This document shows positions 15,816 to 24,091 of a stretch of 24,869 nt of DNA, piece by piece. The position numbers and the translations under genes were made by a program. The stretch's first letter is position 1. Each line of letters begins with the position of its first letter. The notes under the pieces are model-generated. The model was not told where the DNA came from and did no database searches. It worked only from the letters and a program-made list of their open reading frames with translations. Origin of the DNA: Planctomycetaceae bacterium UBA6172 (GTDB lineage Bacteria > Planctomycetota > Planctomycetia > Pirellulales > Pirellulaceae); NCBI GenBank assembly GCA_002422955.1, contig DITY01000050.1, positions 1-24,869 of the forward strand, in the 5' to 3' direction.

Positions 15816-16208
15816 CTACGGGACGATGGTCGACTTGGCAAAGCCTTTGGCGGCCAAGGCCGAGCGGGCGGCCCCGAGATCAAAGCCGGGGTCGTAGGTG
15901 ATCAGTACCTGCGGATTGTCCAGCGTGCCGGCTTCGGCCTGTTCGTCGAGTTCGACGGAAACGACCTTGTCGAAGCCTTGCAGGGTTTCACGCACCTTGG
16001 GGAAGCAGGCGAACTCGCAGTGCATGTCCTCGACACGCAGGACCAAGGTGCCGGAATCGACCAGCACCTGCGAAGCGACTGGGGTCACCGCCGCGGGCGA
16101 CGGCGTCGCCACGACGGAGGGCTCAACCTCGGGGGTTGGGCCTGAGGCGAGGAAGAACGCAATACCCGCGGCCGCGAGAGCGGCGACGAAATAGATTGGC
16201 GATCGCAT
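15816..16208 (-). CDS. Membrane-anchored HMA-like protein with CxxxC
   Basis: A 130-residue protein with an N-terminal hydrophobic helix (about 4-22), a Pro/Thr/Val-rich linker (about 23-48), and a domain resembling heavy-metal-associated ferredoxin-like folds (about 54-128). That domain reads LVLRVEDMHC, then the helix KVRETLQGF, the strand VVSVELD, VLITYDPG, and the second helix LGAARSALAAKGF. The metal motif is MHCEFAC (Met62, Cys64, Cys68), i.e. CxxxC rather than the usual CxxC. Orientation suggests the domain is outside the cytoplasm. It may bind Cu or another thiophilic metal, or be structural only. I chose the ATG at 16208 because it starts at the hydrophobic helix; the frame is open to 16307. 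The next gene upstream on this strand is the small basic protein. Confidence 0.7.
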   Translation of the reverse strand: MRSPIYFVAALAAAGIAFFLASGPTPEVEPSVVATPSPAAVTPVASQVLVDSGTLVLRVEDMHCEFACFPKVRETLQGFDKVVSVELDEQAEAGTLDNPQVLITYDPGFDLGAARSALAAKGFAKSTIVP

Positions 16209-16313
16209 GGGAACCCGAGTCGCAAGGGAAGTGGAAAAATCCTGGAACCTGAACGTATCTTCCGCCAGAACCCGACTTGAGGCAAGTCGGAGTGGGCCAA
16301 GTCGCAATGCGGA

Positions 16314-16493
16314 TCAGGCCAGGCCTTCGCGGGCGATGATCACATCCGCCCCGGGGGTCAGCATGCGGAGTTTGCGGACCAAGACGGCCTTTGCCGCGGG
16401 GTTCGCCTTCTGAACTTTGGCCAGAATGAGGCGAGTTTTGCGGCGTCGGGTGCGCAATCGGCGAATTTCTCGTTGGCGTTCGGTTCCGGCCAT
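16314..16493 (-). CDS. Small basic protein, DUF6800-like
   Basis: A 59-residue, strongly basic protein: MAGTERQREIRRLRTRRRK at the N-terminus, a helical middle, and LTPGADVIIAREGLA at the C-terminus. I recognise this pattern (GTERxREIxRRRxRR followed by LTPGAxVII) from planctomycete genomes, where I believe it is catalogued as DUF6800; the family number is from memory. The function is unknown. The charge suggests nucleic acid or ribosome association, which is inference. The ATG at 16493 has no clear ribosome-binding site. It sits between topA and the HMA-like gene on the same strand, with 101 bases to topA and 105 to the HMA gene, so co-transcription with topA is possible. Confidence 0.75.
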   Translation of the reverse strand: MAGTERQREIRRLRTRRRKTRLILAKVQKANPAAKAVLVRKLRMLTPGADVIIAREGLA

Positions 16494-16594
16494 GGCTGAA
16501 CTTTCGTGGGTGGGGGGAATGGGAAACGGTGGAGGGAATCAAACTTCCGTTGGGAAAAGCGTATCCGTACCAGGATTGCTCGCAAGCCGCTGGA

Positions 16595-19381
16595 TCAAGT
16601 TTTCTTTTTGCCAACGCCTTTCTTGGCAGTCGGTGTCGAATCCGAGGCCGCTTTTTTTCGCGGGGCCTTTTTGGTCGGTTCGGCGGAGTCGGTCCCCGTC
16701 AGGGCCGCCTTCTTGGCCGTGGCCGCCTTGCCGGTCGATTTTTTGGCGGCTTTTTTAGCCTTGGGGCCAGCCTTCTTGCCGCCCCCCTTCTTAGCGACTT
16801 TTTTCGTGGGGGCTTTGGCGGCGCGGTCGGCCAGCAATTCCAAAGCCGCTTCGAAGGTCAGTTCCTCGGGAGTGGCCCCGCGGGGCAGCGATGCGTTCGT
16901 CGTGCCGTCGGTGACGTACGGGCCAAAGCGGCCTTCCATCAGCCGGACCGGCTGCTCGGTGATGGGGGAGGCGTCAAAGACCCGCAGCGGTTCCTTCGGG
17001 GTGCCCCGGCCGCGCTGTTTGGGCTGCTTGAGCAACTCGATCGCCTGCTCGGGGGTGACTTCCAAGGGGCTCATTCCGGCGGGCAGCGAGCGGGTCTCCT
17101 TGCCACTGCGGATGTAGGGGCCATAGCGGCCGTCATTGGCCTCGATCGGCTCGCCCGACTCCGGGTGTTTGCCGAGGTCACGCGGCAGCGTCAGCAGTTT
17201 GCAGGCCATTTCGACCGTCAGTTCCTCGGGGAGCATCCCCTTGAGCAACGAGCGGTTCTTTTTCTCTGGGTCATCGTTATCGCCCAGTTGCACGTACGGC
17301 CCGAAGCGGCCAATTTTCATGAAGATCGGTTGGCCGGTGACGGGGTGGTTGCCGAGCGGTTCGTTCTGACGCTCGCCGGACGCGAGCAATTCCATCGCGA
17401 CTTCGAGCGTCAATTCGTCGGGGGCCAGATCTTCCGGGACGCTGACCCGCCGCTCACCCTGCTCGACGCTCGGGCCAAACTTGCCCACACGCACGAAGAC
17501 CTCTTCGGGATTTTCGGGGGTGTTCGGATTGCCGAGGGCGAACCGGGCCATCTCCAACGGCTTGATCGAGGCCCCTTCCAACCGCGGCTTGAGCCCGAGG
17601 CGGCCCTCGCGTTCGGAGGCGGGGCTGCCGAAATAGAACTCGCGGAGGTAGGTCGAGGACTCGGCTTCCTTGCGGCTGATCGAATCGAGGAAATCCTCCA
17701 TCTGGGCGGTGAACTCGTAATCGACCAGTTCCTTGAAATGCTCCTCCATCACGCGGATGACGAGGAACGCGGTCCAACTCGGGACCAGAGCATTTCCCTT
17801 CTTGTAGACGTAATTGCGGGCCTGGACCGTCTCGATGATCGATGCGTAGGTGCTCGGTCGGCCGATTCCCTTCTCTTCCAAGGCGCGGGTCAGCGACGCT
17901 TCGCTGTAGCGGGCCGGCGGCTGGGTGGTGTGGCCCTTGGGGTCGATCCGTTCGCCGATCAGCATCTCGTCGCGGCGGACGTTCGGCAGGTAGGTTTCCT
18001 TGTCAGCCAATTCGGCGCTGGGGTCGTCGCTGCCTTCGACATAGGCCCGCAAAAACCCTTCGAACTCGATGCTCGTGCCGCTGGCTGTGAACGTCGCCCC
18101 ACCTCCCTGGACCGTCACCGTCATCCGCTGCTTGCGAGCGTCGGCCATTTGGCAGGCGATCGTCCGCTTCCAGATCATTTCGAACAGGCGGAACTGATCT
18201 CCGTCCAATTCGCCGCGGAGTGCCGAGGGGAGGCGGAACGGGGTGCCGGCGGGGCGGATCGCCTCGTGAGCTTCCTGCGCGTTCTTGACCTTTTTGGCAT
18301 AGACGCGAACTTCGGGGCTGAGGAAATCGTTGCCATAGACCGTTTTGACCAATTCCCGGGCCGCGCCGATCGCCTCTTGGCTCAGCGTCGTGCTGTCGGT
18401 ACGCATGTAGGTGATGTAGCCGTTTTCGTACAGCCGCTGCGCCGCCTGCATCGTCCGTTTCGCGGTGAAGCCGAACTTGCGGTTGGCCTCCTGCTGCAGC
18501 GTGCTGGTCGTGAAGGGGGCCCGAGGGCGTTCGGTAAAAGGCTTGATCTCGATTCCGGTGACGCGGAACTCGGCGCCGCGCAGCCGTTGGGCCAAGGCCG
18601 CCGCCGCGGCCTCGTCGAGCAGTCGCAGTTCGGGATTCTTCAGTTTGCCGGTCGTGGAATCGAAGTCCTTGCCGGAGGGGAGTTTCTTGCCGTCGGCCTC
18701 GGCCAGCGTCGCCGAGAACGATTCGCCGGTGGAGGTTTTGAACACCGCCTCGAGGTCCCAATACGAGGCGCTGCGGAAGGCGATCCGTTCGCGTTCCCGC
18801 TGGACGATCAGCCGCACCGCGACGCTCTGAACGCGTCCGGCCGACAGCCCGCCACCGACGATTTTCCAAAGCAACGCCGAAACGTCATAGCCGTAGAGAC
18901 GGTCGAGGATTCGCCGCGTTTCTTGGGCCTGGACCAGGCCTTGGTCGATCTGACGAGGCGAAGCGAGGGCCTTCTGGATCGCTTCCTTGGTGATTTCGTG
19001 AAACACCAAGCGATGGACCGGGACCTTGGGCTTGAGCAATTCGAACAGGTGCCAGGAAATCGCCTCGCCCTCGCGGTCTTCGTCCGTCGCCAGATACAGG
19101 TTGTCCGCGTCCTTGAGCGCCTGCTTGAGTTTCGAGACCTGCTTTTTCTTGTCGTCGGGAACGACGTAGATCGGCTGAAAGTCCTCGTCGACGTTGACCG
19201 CCAGGTAGGCCCACGGTTCGCGTTTGAGCTCTTCGGGCATGTCGGCGCGGTTCCGCGGCAGGTCACGGACGTGACCGATGCTCGCTTCGACTTGGTACCC
19301 GCTGCCCAAAAACTTGGAAATCGTCTTCGCCTTCGCGGGCGATTCGACAATGACCAAACTCTTGCCCGTTGACTTCGCCAT
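16595..19381 (-). CDS. topA: DNA topoisomerase I (type IA)
   Basis: A 928-residue enzyme that relaxes negatively supercoiled DNA through a 5'-phosphotyrosine intermediate. The Toprim domain has Glu13 in VESPAKAKT and Asp100, Asp102, Glu104 in ATDEDREGE. The catalytic tyrosine is Tyr325 in ITYMRTDS. GLSAGRVQSVAVRLIVQRE (179-197) and GIGRPSTYASII (505-516) are also conserved. The C-terminal half carries about four Toprim_C-type repeats, marked by GKFGPSVE, GRFGPYVQLG, GRYGPYIRSG and GRFGPYVTDG, instead of the zinc fingers of E. coli TopA. A Lys/Ala-rich tail (about 855-928) resembles histone H1-like tails and probably helps DNA binding. The ATG at 19381 begins two codons before the lysine-rich start of the Toprim strand. 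The upstream region is shared with the divergent PpiD-like gene. Confidence 0.97.
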   Translation of the reverse strand: MAKSTGKSLVIVESPAKAKTISKFLGSGYQVEASIGHVRDLPRNRADMPEELKREPWAYLAVNVDEDFQPIYVVPDDKKKQVSKLKQALKDADNLYLATDEDREGEAISWHLFELLKPKVPVHRLVFHEITKEAIQKALASPRQIDQGLVQAQETRRILDRLYGYDVSALLWKIVGGGLSAGRVQSVAVRLIVQRERERIAFRSASYWDLEAVFKTSTGESFSATLAEADGKKLPSGKDFDSTTGKLKNPELRLLDEAAAAALAQRLRGAEFRVTGIEIKPFTERPRAPFTTSTLQQEANRKFGFTAKRTMQAAQRLYENGYITYMRTDSTTLSQEAIGAARELVKTVYGNDFLSPEVRVYAKKVKNAQEAHEAIRPAGTPFRLPSALRGELDGDQFRLFEMIWKRTIACQMADARKQRMTVTVQGGGATFTASGTSIEFEGFLRAYVEGSDDPSAELADKETYLPNVRRDEMLIGERIDPKGHTTQPPARYSEASLTRALEEKGIGRPSTYASIIETVQARNYVYKKGNALVPSWTAFLVIRVMEEHFKELVDYEFTAQMEDFLDSISRKEAESSTYLREFYFGSPASEREGRLGLKPRLEGASIKPLEMARFALGNPNTPENPEEVFVRVGKFGPSVEQGERRVSVPEDLAPDELTLEVAMELLASGERQNEPLGNHPVTGQPIFMKIGRFGPYVQLGDNDDPEKKNRSLLKGMLPEELTVEMACKLLTLPRDLGKHPESGEPIEANDGRYGPYIRSGKETRSLPAGMSPLEVTPEQAIELLKQPKQRGRGTPKEPLRVFDASPITEQPVRLMEGRFGPYVTDGTTNASLPRGATPEELTFEAALELLADRAAKAPTKKVAKKGGGKKAGPKAKKAAKKSTGKAATAKKAALTGTDSAEPTKKAPRKKAASDSTPTAKKGVGKKKT

Positions 19382-19769
19382 GAACTTTTAATGCCGTGAA
19401 AGGACTGCGGGGATGCGGAATATTGCGTGCTGTCGGTGCGGTCGGGAAGGGCCAGGGCTCCCGCCGCGGTGTCGGGCGGAGGCGTCAAACCGGTCCTCGG
19501 CCCGCGTCGGCGGGGACCGGAATGCGTCAATCCGGCTTGACCCTCTGTTTTGCCGGGCGTTACTCTTTCGGGTCCACCCAACCGAAACCGGATGTCAAGA
19601 GCGTTGGAAGCATTCTCGCTCTTGTCAAGACTGTTGAAACGTCTTCCCGCCGTTCGGGATCGCGGAACCCCGGCGATCTGGGTGGTGGCCAATCTTGATT
19701 CGAGACACCGCGCGGGGCGGAAACCCGCCGGCTAATCGACTACCCCCTCCAGCCCCCATACGGATCGCC
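19382..19769. other. Divergent intergenic region topA/PpiD-like
   Basis: About 390 bases with no recognisable gene. It contains a CCGGTCC/GGACCGG stem-loop (19490-19520) in the direction of the topA leader. A spaced dyad (19594-19626) is listed separately. On the minus strand there are two TTGACA hexamers (19593-19598 and 19623-19628). Neither TTGACA has a convincing -10 at 16-18 bases, so promoters are not called. Open frames here look accidental. Confidence 0.45.
19594..19626. repeat. Spaced inverted repeat upstream of topA
   Basis: CAAGAGCG (19596-19603) and its perfect complement CGCTCTTG (19617-19624) are separated by 13 bases, so the arms start 21 bases apart, two helical turns. One more outer position matches (G19594 with C19626). 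The right arm overlaps a second small dyad, TCTTG-T-CAAGA (19620-19630). The layout fits a dimeric regulator site, but no regulator is known. Confidence 0.4.
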
Positions 19770-22370
19770 ATGAGCAGCAGCCCCTTCGAGCTGTTCCGCC
19801 GCAACCTCAAGCCATTGATGGTTTTTCTGACGTTGCTGGCGCTGTTTTCGTTCGTGGTTTTGCCGTCGATCGCGATGTACCAGCAGCGCAGTGCCGGCAT
19901 GGCGGGCTCGGACACTCGCCTGGCGAGCTACGACGGCGGGGAGTATGACGCCAATAAAGTCGGGTACTTCACCCGTGCCCACTACATGACCGCGCAGTTC
20001 CTCAGCCAGTTGGCGGAGGTCACCATCGGCCGCGGCGGTAGTCCCAAAGTCAGCAATTTTCAGTACAACGAACAGACCAAGCAGATCGTCAATCTGGGGA
20101 TCAATTCCCAGCCCAGCGATCAGGCCAGCGTGCGGACGATGATGTTCGCCGCGGAAGCGAAAAAGTCGGGCCTCGATCTCGATGACACCGCGATCCGCAG
20201 CTGGTTGACCGCCTACACCGACGGCCGGCTCAGCGACGCCGAGATCAACGGCGTGTTGAAGCAGGCGACGCGGAACCAGATGGGACAGTTCCAGCTCTAC
20301 GAACAGCTGCGGACCCAACTGCTCGCCGAAGCCTTCCAGCGGCAGGCGATGTCGGGCCTGGCCATCGAAGGCCGTCCGATCGTGACCCCCGCGCAGCAGT
20401 GGGACCTGTTCCTGCGGCTGAATCGCCGGGCGACCATCGATGCCTTCGCCGTCAATGTCGCCGATTTTGTCAGCGAGACCTCGGACAAGCCGTCGAAGCA
20501 GGAAATGGACCGCGTCTACAACGAGGGCAAGGAACGCTTCCCGGACGAACAATCGCCGCTGCCGGCTTTCCGACGCCCCTACGTCGCGAACTTCGAAGTC
20601 CTCTCCGGCTCCTTGGAAGAGTTCATCGGACGCGAAGTCGCGACGCTGACCGAAGAACAGCTGCGGGCGGAATACCAGCGCCGGCTCGACGGCGGCGATT
20701 TCAAGATGCCCGAGCTGCCGCCCGATGAGCCCGCCCCAACGGACCCGGCTACGCCCGCGGACCCAGCTGAAGCAGCTGAAGCAGCTGAACCAGCCGCCGC
20801 GGATCCCGCCGAGCCGTCTCCCGCTGATCCCGCGGAACCGGCCCCCGCCGAGCCGACCACGCCTGAGCCGACCACGCCTGAGCCGACCACGCCCGCCGAG
20901 CCGGCCTCGCCTGCCGAGCCGGCGACTCCCGCCGAGCCGGCTCCGGCAGAGCCCGCGGTGCCGGCAGAGCCCGCGGTGCCGGCTGAGCCCGCGGTGCCGG
21001 CTGAGCCCGCTGCCCCAGCCGAAGAACCGGCACCTGCCGAACCGGCCACCCCAGACCAGAGCAGCCGCCAGCTGCCGGCTGACAAGGCGATTCTGCTCGT
21101 GGCCGCGCGGGCTCAAGAAGAAACGGAAACGCCCGCCGAACCGAGCCAGCCGCCCGCCGAGCCAACGCCGACTGAGCCCGCGGCGCCGGCCGAGCCAGCC
21201 CCAGACGCTCCTGCCGATCCAGCTCCTGCCGATCCAGCTCCCGCCGATCCAGCTCCCGCCGATCCAGCTCCCGCCGAGCCCGCGACACCGGCCGAGCCCG
21301 CGACACCGGCCGAGCCTGCTCCCGCCGAGCCGACGACTCCCGCTGAGCCAGCTCCCGTCGAGCCGACCGAGAATCCGGCCCCGACCGAGCCGCCCGCGGA
21401 GCCAGCCCCGCCCGCCGAGGAACCGGCTGCCCCCAAGATCCGTTCTTTCGAAGACGTCCGTGACGAAATCGCCCGTTCGCTAGCCCTGCCGCCGGCCCGG
21501 GAGAAGCTCGACAAAGCGATCACCGAAGTCGACCGGGCGATGCGGACCTACTTCAACGGCCGCGCGATCGCGGGTAGCGATGAGAGCAAGATGCCGCAGC
21601 GTCCCGACCTGAAGCAGCTCGCCGAAAGTCTCGGCATGACCCACTCCGAAACCGGCATGGTCGACGCCCGTCAGGTTCAAGATCTCCCGGTCGCACGCTC
21701 GTTCGGAGTCGGCACCGGCATGCAACGCGGCAACGGCTTCCTGCAGACGATGTACGTCGAGCAGCCGCCGCTGTTCTCGGCCGTACGCACCGTCGATGAC
21801 CAAGCGGCCATTTCGTTCGTTTCGTGGAAGACCGAACAGCGTGACGCGTCGATCCCGACGCTCGACGAAGCCCGTGACGAAGTCATCGCCGCGATCCGGT
21901 TCGCGGAGGCCCGCAAGCTCGCCCAGGCAAAGGCCGAGAAATTGTCGGCGGAGTTCAACAAGTCCGAAAAGCCGGTCCGCGAATTGATCCCCGAGAATCA
22001 GACCGCCCTGCTGTTCGAGAATCTCGGCCCGTTCTCCTGGATGAACTCGTTCGGTTTCGGGATGCAGGCCTTCATGGGGAACGTGCCCGAGCTGGACAAT
22101 GTTGGCGAGTCGTTCATGCGCCAGGTCTTCAGCGGCGAGCGGAATCAGTGGGGTGTCGCCCCCAACGCTTCGGAGTCGGTGTTTTACTTGGTCCGACCGA
22201 CCGAGTTCTCGCCCTCGACGGAAGAGCTATACGCGCGGTTCTCGCAACTCGTCCAGCGGTTCCAGGCCTCGTCGCTAGCCGTGGAAGAAGCGGTTCGCGT
22301 CCGTGACGGCTACTACGAACAGCTCGACAAGCGGACCGGGTTCAAGTGGAACGAAGCGGCGATGGAGTGA
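19770..22370 (+). CDS. Membrane-anchored PpiD/SurA-like protein with PAEP repeats
   Basis: An 866-residue protein with a single N-terminal membrane helix (about 15-37) preceded by SPFELFRRNLKP, then a large extracytoplasmic part. The layout (short basic N-terminus, one anchor, helical chaperone-like region at about 55-310, and C-terminal helices with LDEARDEVIAAIRFAEARKLA) resembles PpiD/SurA-type periplasmic folding factors. I see no clear parvulin PPIase core, so catalytic activity is doubtful. Residues about 316-556 are a Pro/Ala/Glu-rich repeat region broken by one non-repetitive island (about 429-453). The ATG at 19770 was chosen because it opens directly before the anchor; a TTG further upstream only adds a proline-rich stretch. 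It ends 35 bases before the convergent rsmA gene. The assignment is by architecture and stays tentative. Confidence 0.7.
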   Translation: MSSSPFELFRRNLKPLMVFLTLLALFSFVVLPSIAMYQQRSAGMAGSDTRLASYDGGEYDANKVGYFTRAHYMTAQFLSQLAEVTIGRGGSPKVSNFQYNEQTKQIVNLGINSQPSDQASVRTMMFAAEAKKSGLDLDDTAIRSWLTAYTDGRLSDAEINGVLKQATRNQMGQFQLYEQLRTQLLAEAFQRQAMSGLAIEGRPIVTPAQQWDLFLRLNRRATIDAFAVNVADFVSETSDKPSKQEMDRVYNEGKERFPDEQSPLPAFRRPYVANFEVLSGSLEEFIGREVATLTEEQLRAEYQRRLDGGDFKMPELPPDEPAPTDPATPADPAEAAEAAEPAAADPAEPSPADPAEPAPAEPTTPEPTTPEPTTPAEPASPAEPATPAEPAPAEPAVPAEPAVPAEPAVPAEPAAPAEEPAPAEPATPDQSSRQLPADKAILLVAARAQEETETPAEPSQPPAEPTPTEPAAPAEPAPDAPADPAPADPAPADPAPADPAPAEPATPAEPATPAEPAPAEPTTPAEPAPVEPTENPAPTEPPAEPAPPAEEPAAPKIRSFEDVRDEIARSLALPPAREKLDKAITEVDRAMRTYFNGRAIAGSDESKMPQRPDLKQLAESLGMTHSETGMVDARQVQDLPVARSFGVGTGMQRGNGFLQTMYVEQPPLFSAVRTVDDQAAISFVSWKTEQRDASIPTLDEARDEVIAAIRFAEARKLAQAKAEKLSAEFNKSEKPVRELIPENQTALLFENLGPFSWMNSFGFGMQAFMGNVPELDNVGESFMRQVFSGERNQWGVAPNASESVFYLVRPTEFSPSTEELYARFSQLVQRFQASSLAVEEAVRVRDGYYEQLDKRTGFKWNEAAME
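20718..21438 (+). repeat. In-gene Pro/Ala/Glu tandem repeats
   Basis: Several short in-frame tandem arrays lie here. Three 15-base EPTTP units occupy 20850-20894. Three 18-base AEPAVP units plus a degenerate fourth occupy 20946-21017. Four 15-base DPAPA units occupy 21216-21275. Two EPATPA units follow directly. Adjacent copies are nearly identical at the DNA level, so expansion looks recent. All unit lengths are multiples of three, keeping the frame. The encoded region is probably an extended, disordered spacer. Confidence 0.9.
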
Positions 22371-22405
22371 CCTTGCCGGCCGATGTTCGCTGAGGAATCG
22401 GCGTC

Positions 22406-23395
22406 TCAGGAATCCGCGCCGCCGGATTCCGTGTCGCGGGATTCTTCGTTATCGGCATCCGTCGTTTCGGCGACGGGCCTGTAGACCGGCGCGGACGCGG
22501 CGGTCGCCAACCGCAGCCCCTCGATCAGGCGGCTGATTTCGGTAGGTGACAATTCCTCGACCCGCGCTTGGCTGTCGAAGCCGAGCTGTTGCAAGACGCG
22601 ATCGACGTTCGCCTTGTCCAGCTGTTCCTTCATCGCGCTGATCACGACGCTGCGGAGAAATTTGCGGCGGTGGAAAAACAACGCCCGCAAGGTTTCATGA
22701 AAGGCCTTCGGCTCGGGGATCGCAGCCCGTTTTGCCGGATCCGTGTCGATCCGCACGATGGCCGACTGGACATTGGGCCGCGGCCAAAAGACGCTCGGTT
22801 GCAAGACGCGGACGGTCTCGGAGCGGCAGATCGTCTGCACCCAGACGCTCAACGCGCCGTAGTCTTTGGTCGCGGGGGCGGCGACCAGCCGGTCGGCCAA
22901 TTCTTTCTGGATCGTCACCACCATCATCGCCGGCATCGGGGTCTCATGCAGCAGATTGCTGATGATCGGCGTCGCCACGTTGTAAGGCAGGTTGGCGACG
23001 AGCAAGAAGCGAGCCTGTGGGCCGATGTCGGTCATCTTGCGGCGGACGGCGTCCATCAGTTCGGGCTTGAGCGTGTGCTTGCTCTTCAACGCGTCGCCCA
23101 GGATCAGTTCGACGTTGTCGCAGCCTTCCAACTCGGCCGTCGCCAGCGCGAATAGGTGCTGATCGATTTCCGCCGAGATCACCGCGCCGGCCTGTTCGGC
23201 CAACAAGCGGGTCATCGAACCGGCCCCGGTCCCGATCTCTAGCACCACGTCGGTTTTACTGAGCCCCGCGGTGCGTACGATCAGTTCGACCAGGTTCAAA
23301 TCGATCAGGAAGTTTTGGCCGAAATGGTGCTGCGGTTTCAGCCCGGCCGCGGCCAAGCGGTTGGCTAGGAATCGGCCGGTTTGTCGCTCGGCCAT
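22406..23395 (-). CDS. rsmA: 16S rRNA dimethyladenosine transferase
   Basis: A 329-residue RsmA/KsgA-type enzyme that dimethylates two adjacent adenines near the 3' end of 16S rRNA late in small-subunit assembly. HHFGQNFLID is near the N-terminus. Motif I VLEIGTGAGSMTRLLAE, ISAEID, the catalytic NLPYNVATPI, and the C-terminal FFHRRKFLRSVV block are all present. A polar, acidic tail of about 30 residues (TTDADNEESRDTESGGADS) extends beyond the usual end of the family and is probably disordered. The ATG at 23395 lies 31 bases inside the end of ribE, so the two are probably translated from one message; upstream frame extension only reads ribE in another frame. The gene ends 35 bases from the convergent PpiD-like gene. 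Confidence 0.95.
   Translation of the reverse strand: MAERQTGRFLANRLAAAGLKPQHHFGQNFLIDLNLVELIVRTAGLSKTDVVLEIGTGAGSMTRLLAEQAGAVISAEIDQHLFALATAELEGCDNVELILGDALKSKHTLKPELMDAVRRKMTDIGPQARFLLVANLPYNVATPIISNLLHETPMPAMMVVTIQKELADRLVAAPATKDYGALSVWVQTICRSETVRVLQPSVFWPRPNVQSAIVRIDTDPAKRAAIPEPKAFHETLRALFFHRRKFLRSVVISAMKEQLDKANVDRVLQQLGFDSQARVEELSPTEISRLIEGLRLATAASAPVYRPVAETTDADNEESRDTESGGADS
22409..22430. terminator. Hairpin at the convergent gene ends
   Basis: GGAATCCG (22409-22416) pairs perfectly with CGGATTCC (22423-22430) around a six-base loop. It lies in the last codons of rsmA and 39-60 bases past the stop of the PpiD-like gene. No T-run follows on either strand. It may help end or protect one of the transcripts, but this is position-based inference. 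Confidence 0.35.
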
Positions 23396-23991
23396 AAGCC
23401 GCGAGCCTCCAGTTGACGTTCGATGTATTTGGCCAAGATGTCGGTTTCCAGGTTGATGCGGTCGCCGGGTTGCCGGACGCCCAGCGTGGTGACGGCCAGG
23501 GTGTGCGGGATCAAGGCGACGCTGAAATCGTTGCCCACGACGTCGACCACGGTCAGGCTGACACCGTCCAACGCCACACTTCCTTTGGAGGCGATCTGCG
23601 CGGCCCACGGATGGGGCACGCGGAACCACAGCTTGGCCCAGGGCGGATCGGGCTCGACCCTCAGCAGTTCGGCCAAGGCGTCGACATGGCCGCTGACATA
23701 ATGCCCGCCCAGTCGCCCACCCGTGGGCAGGGAACGCTCCAGGTTGATCGGGTCGCCCGGGCGGAGTCGGCCGAGGTTGGTCCGGGCGAGCGTCTCCTCG
23801 CCCGCTTCGAAATCGAGCGTCGTGCCCGATGCGGCGATGACCGTCAGGCAGCAGCCAGAGCAGCAGATGCTGTCGCCGATCGCGGCGTCCCGGGCGATCG
23901 CATCGCCGACGTCGATTCGCAACCGTTGCCCTGGGGGTTGATCGATCCGGTCGACCAATCTGCCCATCGTTTCGACCAAGCCGGTAAACAT
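23365..23991 (-). CDS. ribE: Riboflavin synthase, alpha chain
   Basis: A 208-residue enzyme that converts two 6,7-dimethyl-8-ribityllumazine molecules to riboflavin. It starts with the family signature MFTGLVE and has two similar lumazine-binding domains. The first holds DSICCSGCCLTVIA and TLARTNLG; the second holds GSVALDGVSLTVVDVVGNDFSVALIPHTLAVTTLG, starting about residue 98 after GGRLGGHYVSGHVD. Length matches the usual 200-215 residues. The ATG at 23991 is fixed by MFTG; the frame is open further upstream without similarity, and no strong ribosome-binding site is visible. I looked for an FMN riboswitch in the 295 bases upstream and did not recognise one. It overlaps the downstream rsmA gene by 31 bases. 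Confidence 0.96.
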   Translation of the reverse strand: MFTGLVETMGRLVDRIDQPPGQRLRIDVGDAIARDAAIGDSICCSGCCLTVIAASGTTLDFEAGEETLARTNLGRLRPGDPINLERSLPTGGRLGGHYVSGHVDALAELLRVEPDPPWAKLWFRVPHPWAAQIASKGSVALDGVSLTVVDVVGNDFSVALIPHTLAVTTLGVRQPGDRINLETDILAKYIERQLEARGLWPSDKPADS

Positions 23992-24091
23992 CTGGTTCTG
24001 GGGGGACGCGGGGTTGGGGTGATTCAGGGCGGGCGCCAGCCTCGGCCGCGGGGCAAACCGCCCGGCAGTCGCCTGGTCATTGGCCGCCATA

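Noticed and set aside
16494..16594. Possible tRNA-like segment between the small basic gene and topA
   Set aside because: A TTTGATT loop-like stretch is present, but no acceptor or T-arm pairing can be built.
16529..19372. Very long open frame (947 codons) on the plus strand across topA
   Set aside because: It is antisense to an unmistakable topA and arises from codon bias in GC-rich DNA; the translation shows no recognisable domain.
19593..19628. TTGACA hexamers as topA promoters
   Set aside because: No acceptable -10 element stands 16-18 bases downstream of either copy.
20840..21430. Regularly spaced short repeats resembling a CRISPR or satellite array
   Set aside because: Units are contiguous, 15-18 bases, in frame and without spacers; they encode a low-complexity protein region.
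20579..21523. Gly/Ala/Ser-rich minus-strand frames looking like structural repeat proteins
   Set aside because: They are the complement of the PAEP repeat DNA in the PpiD-like gene and have no start context of their own.
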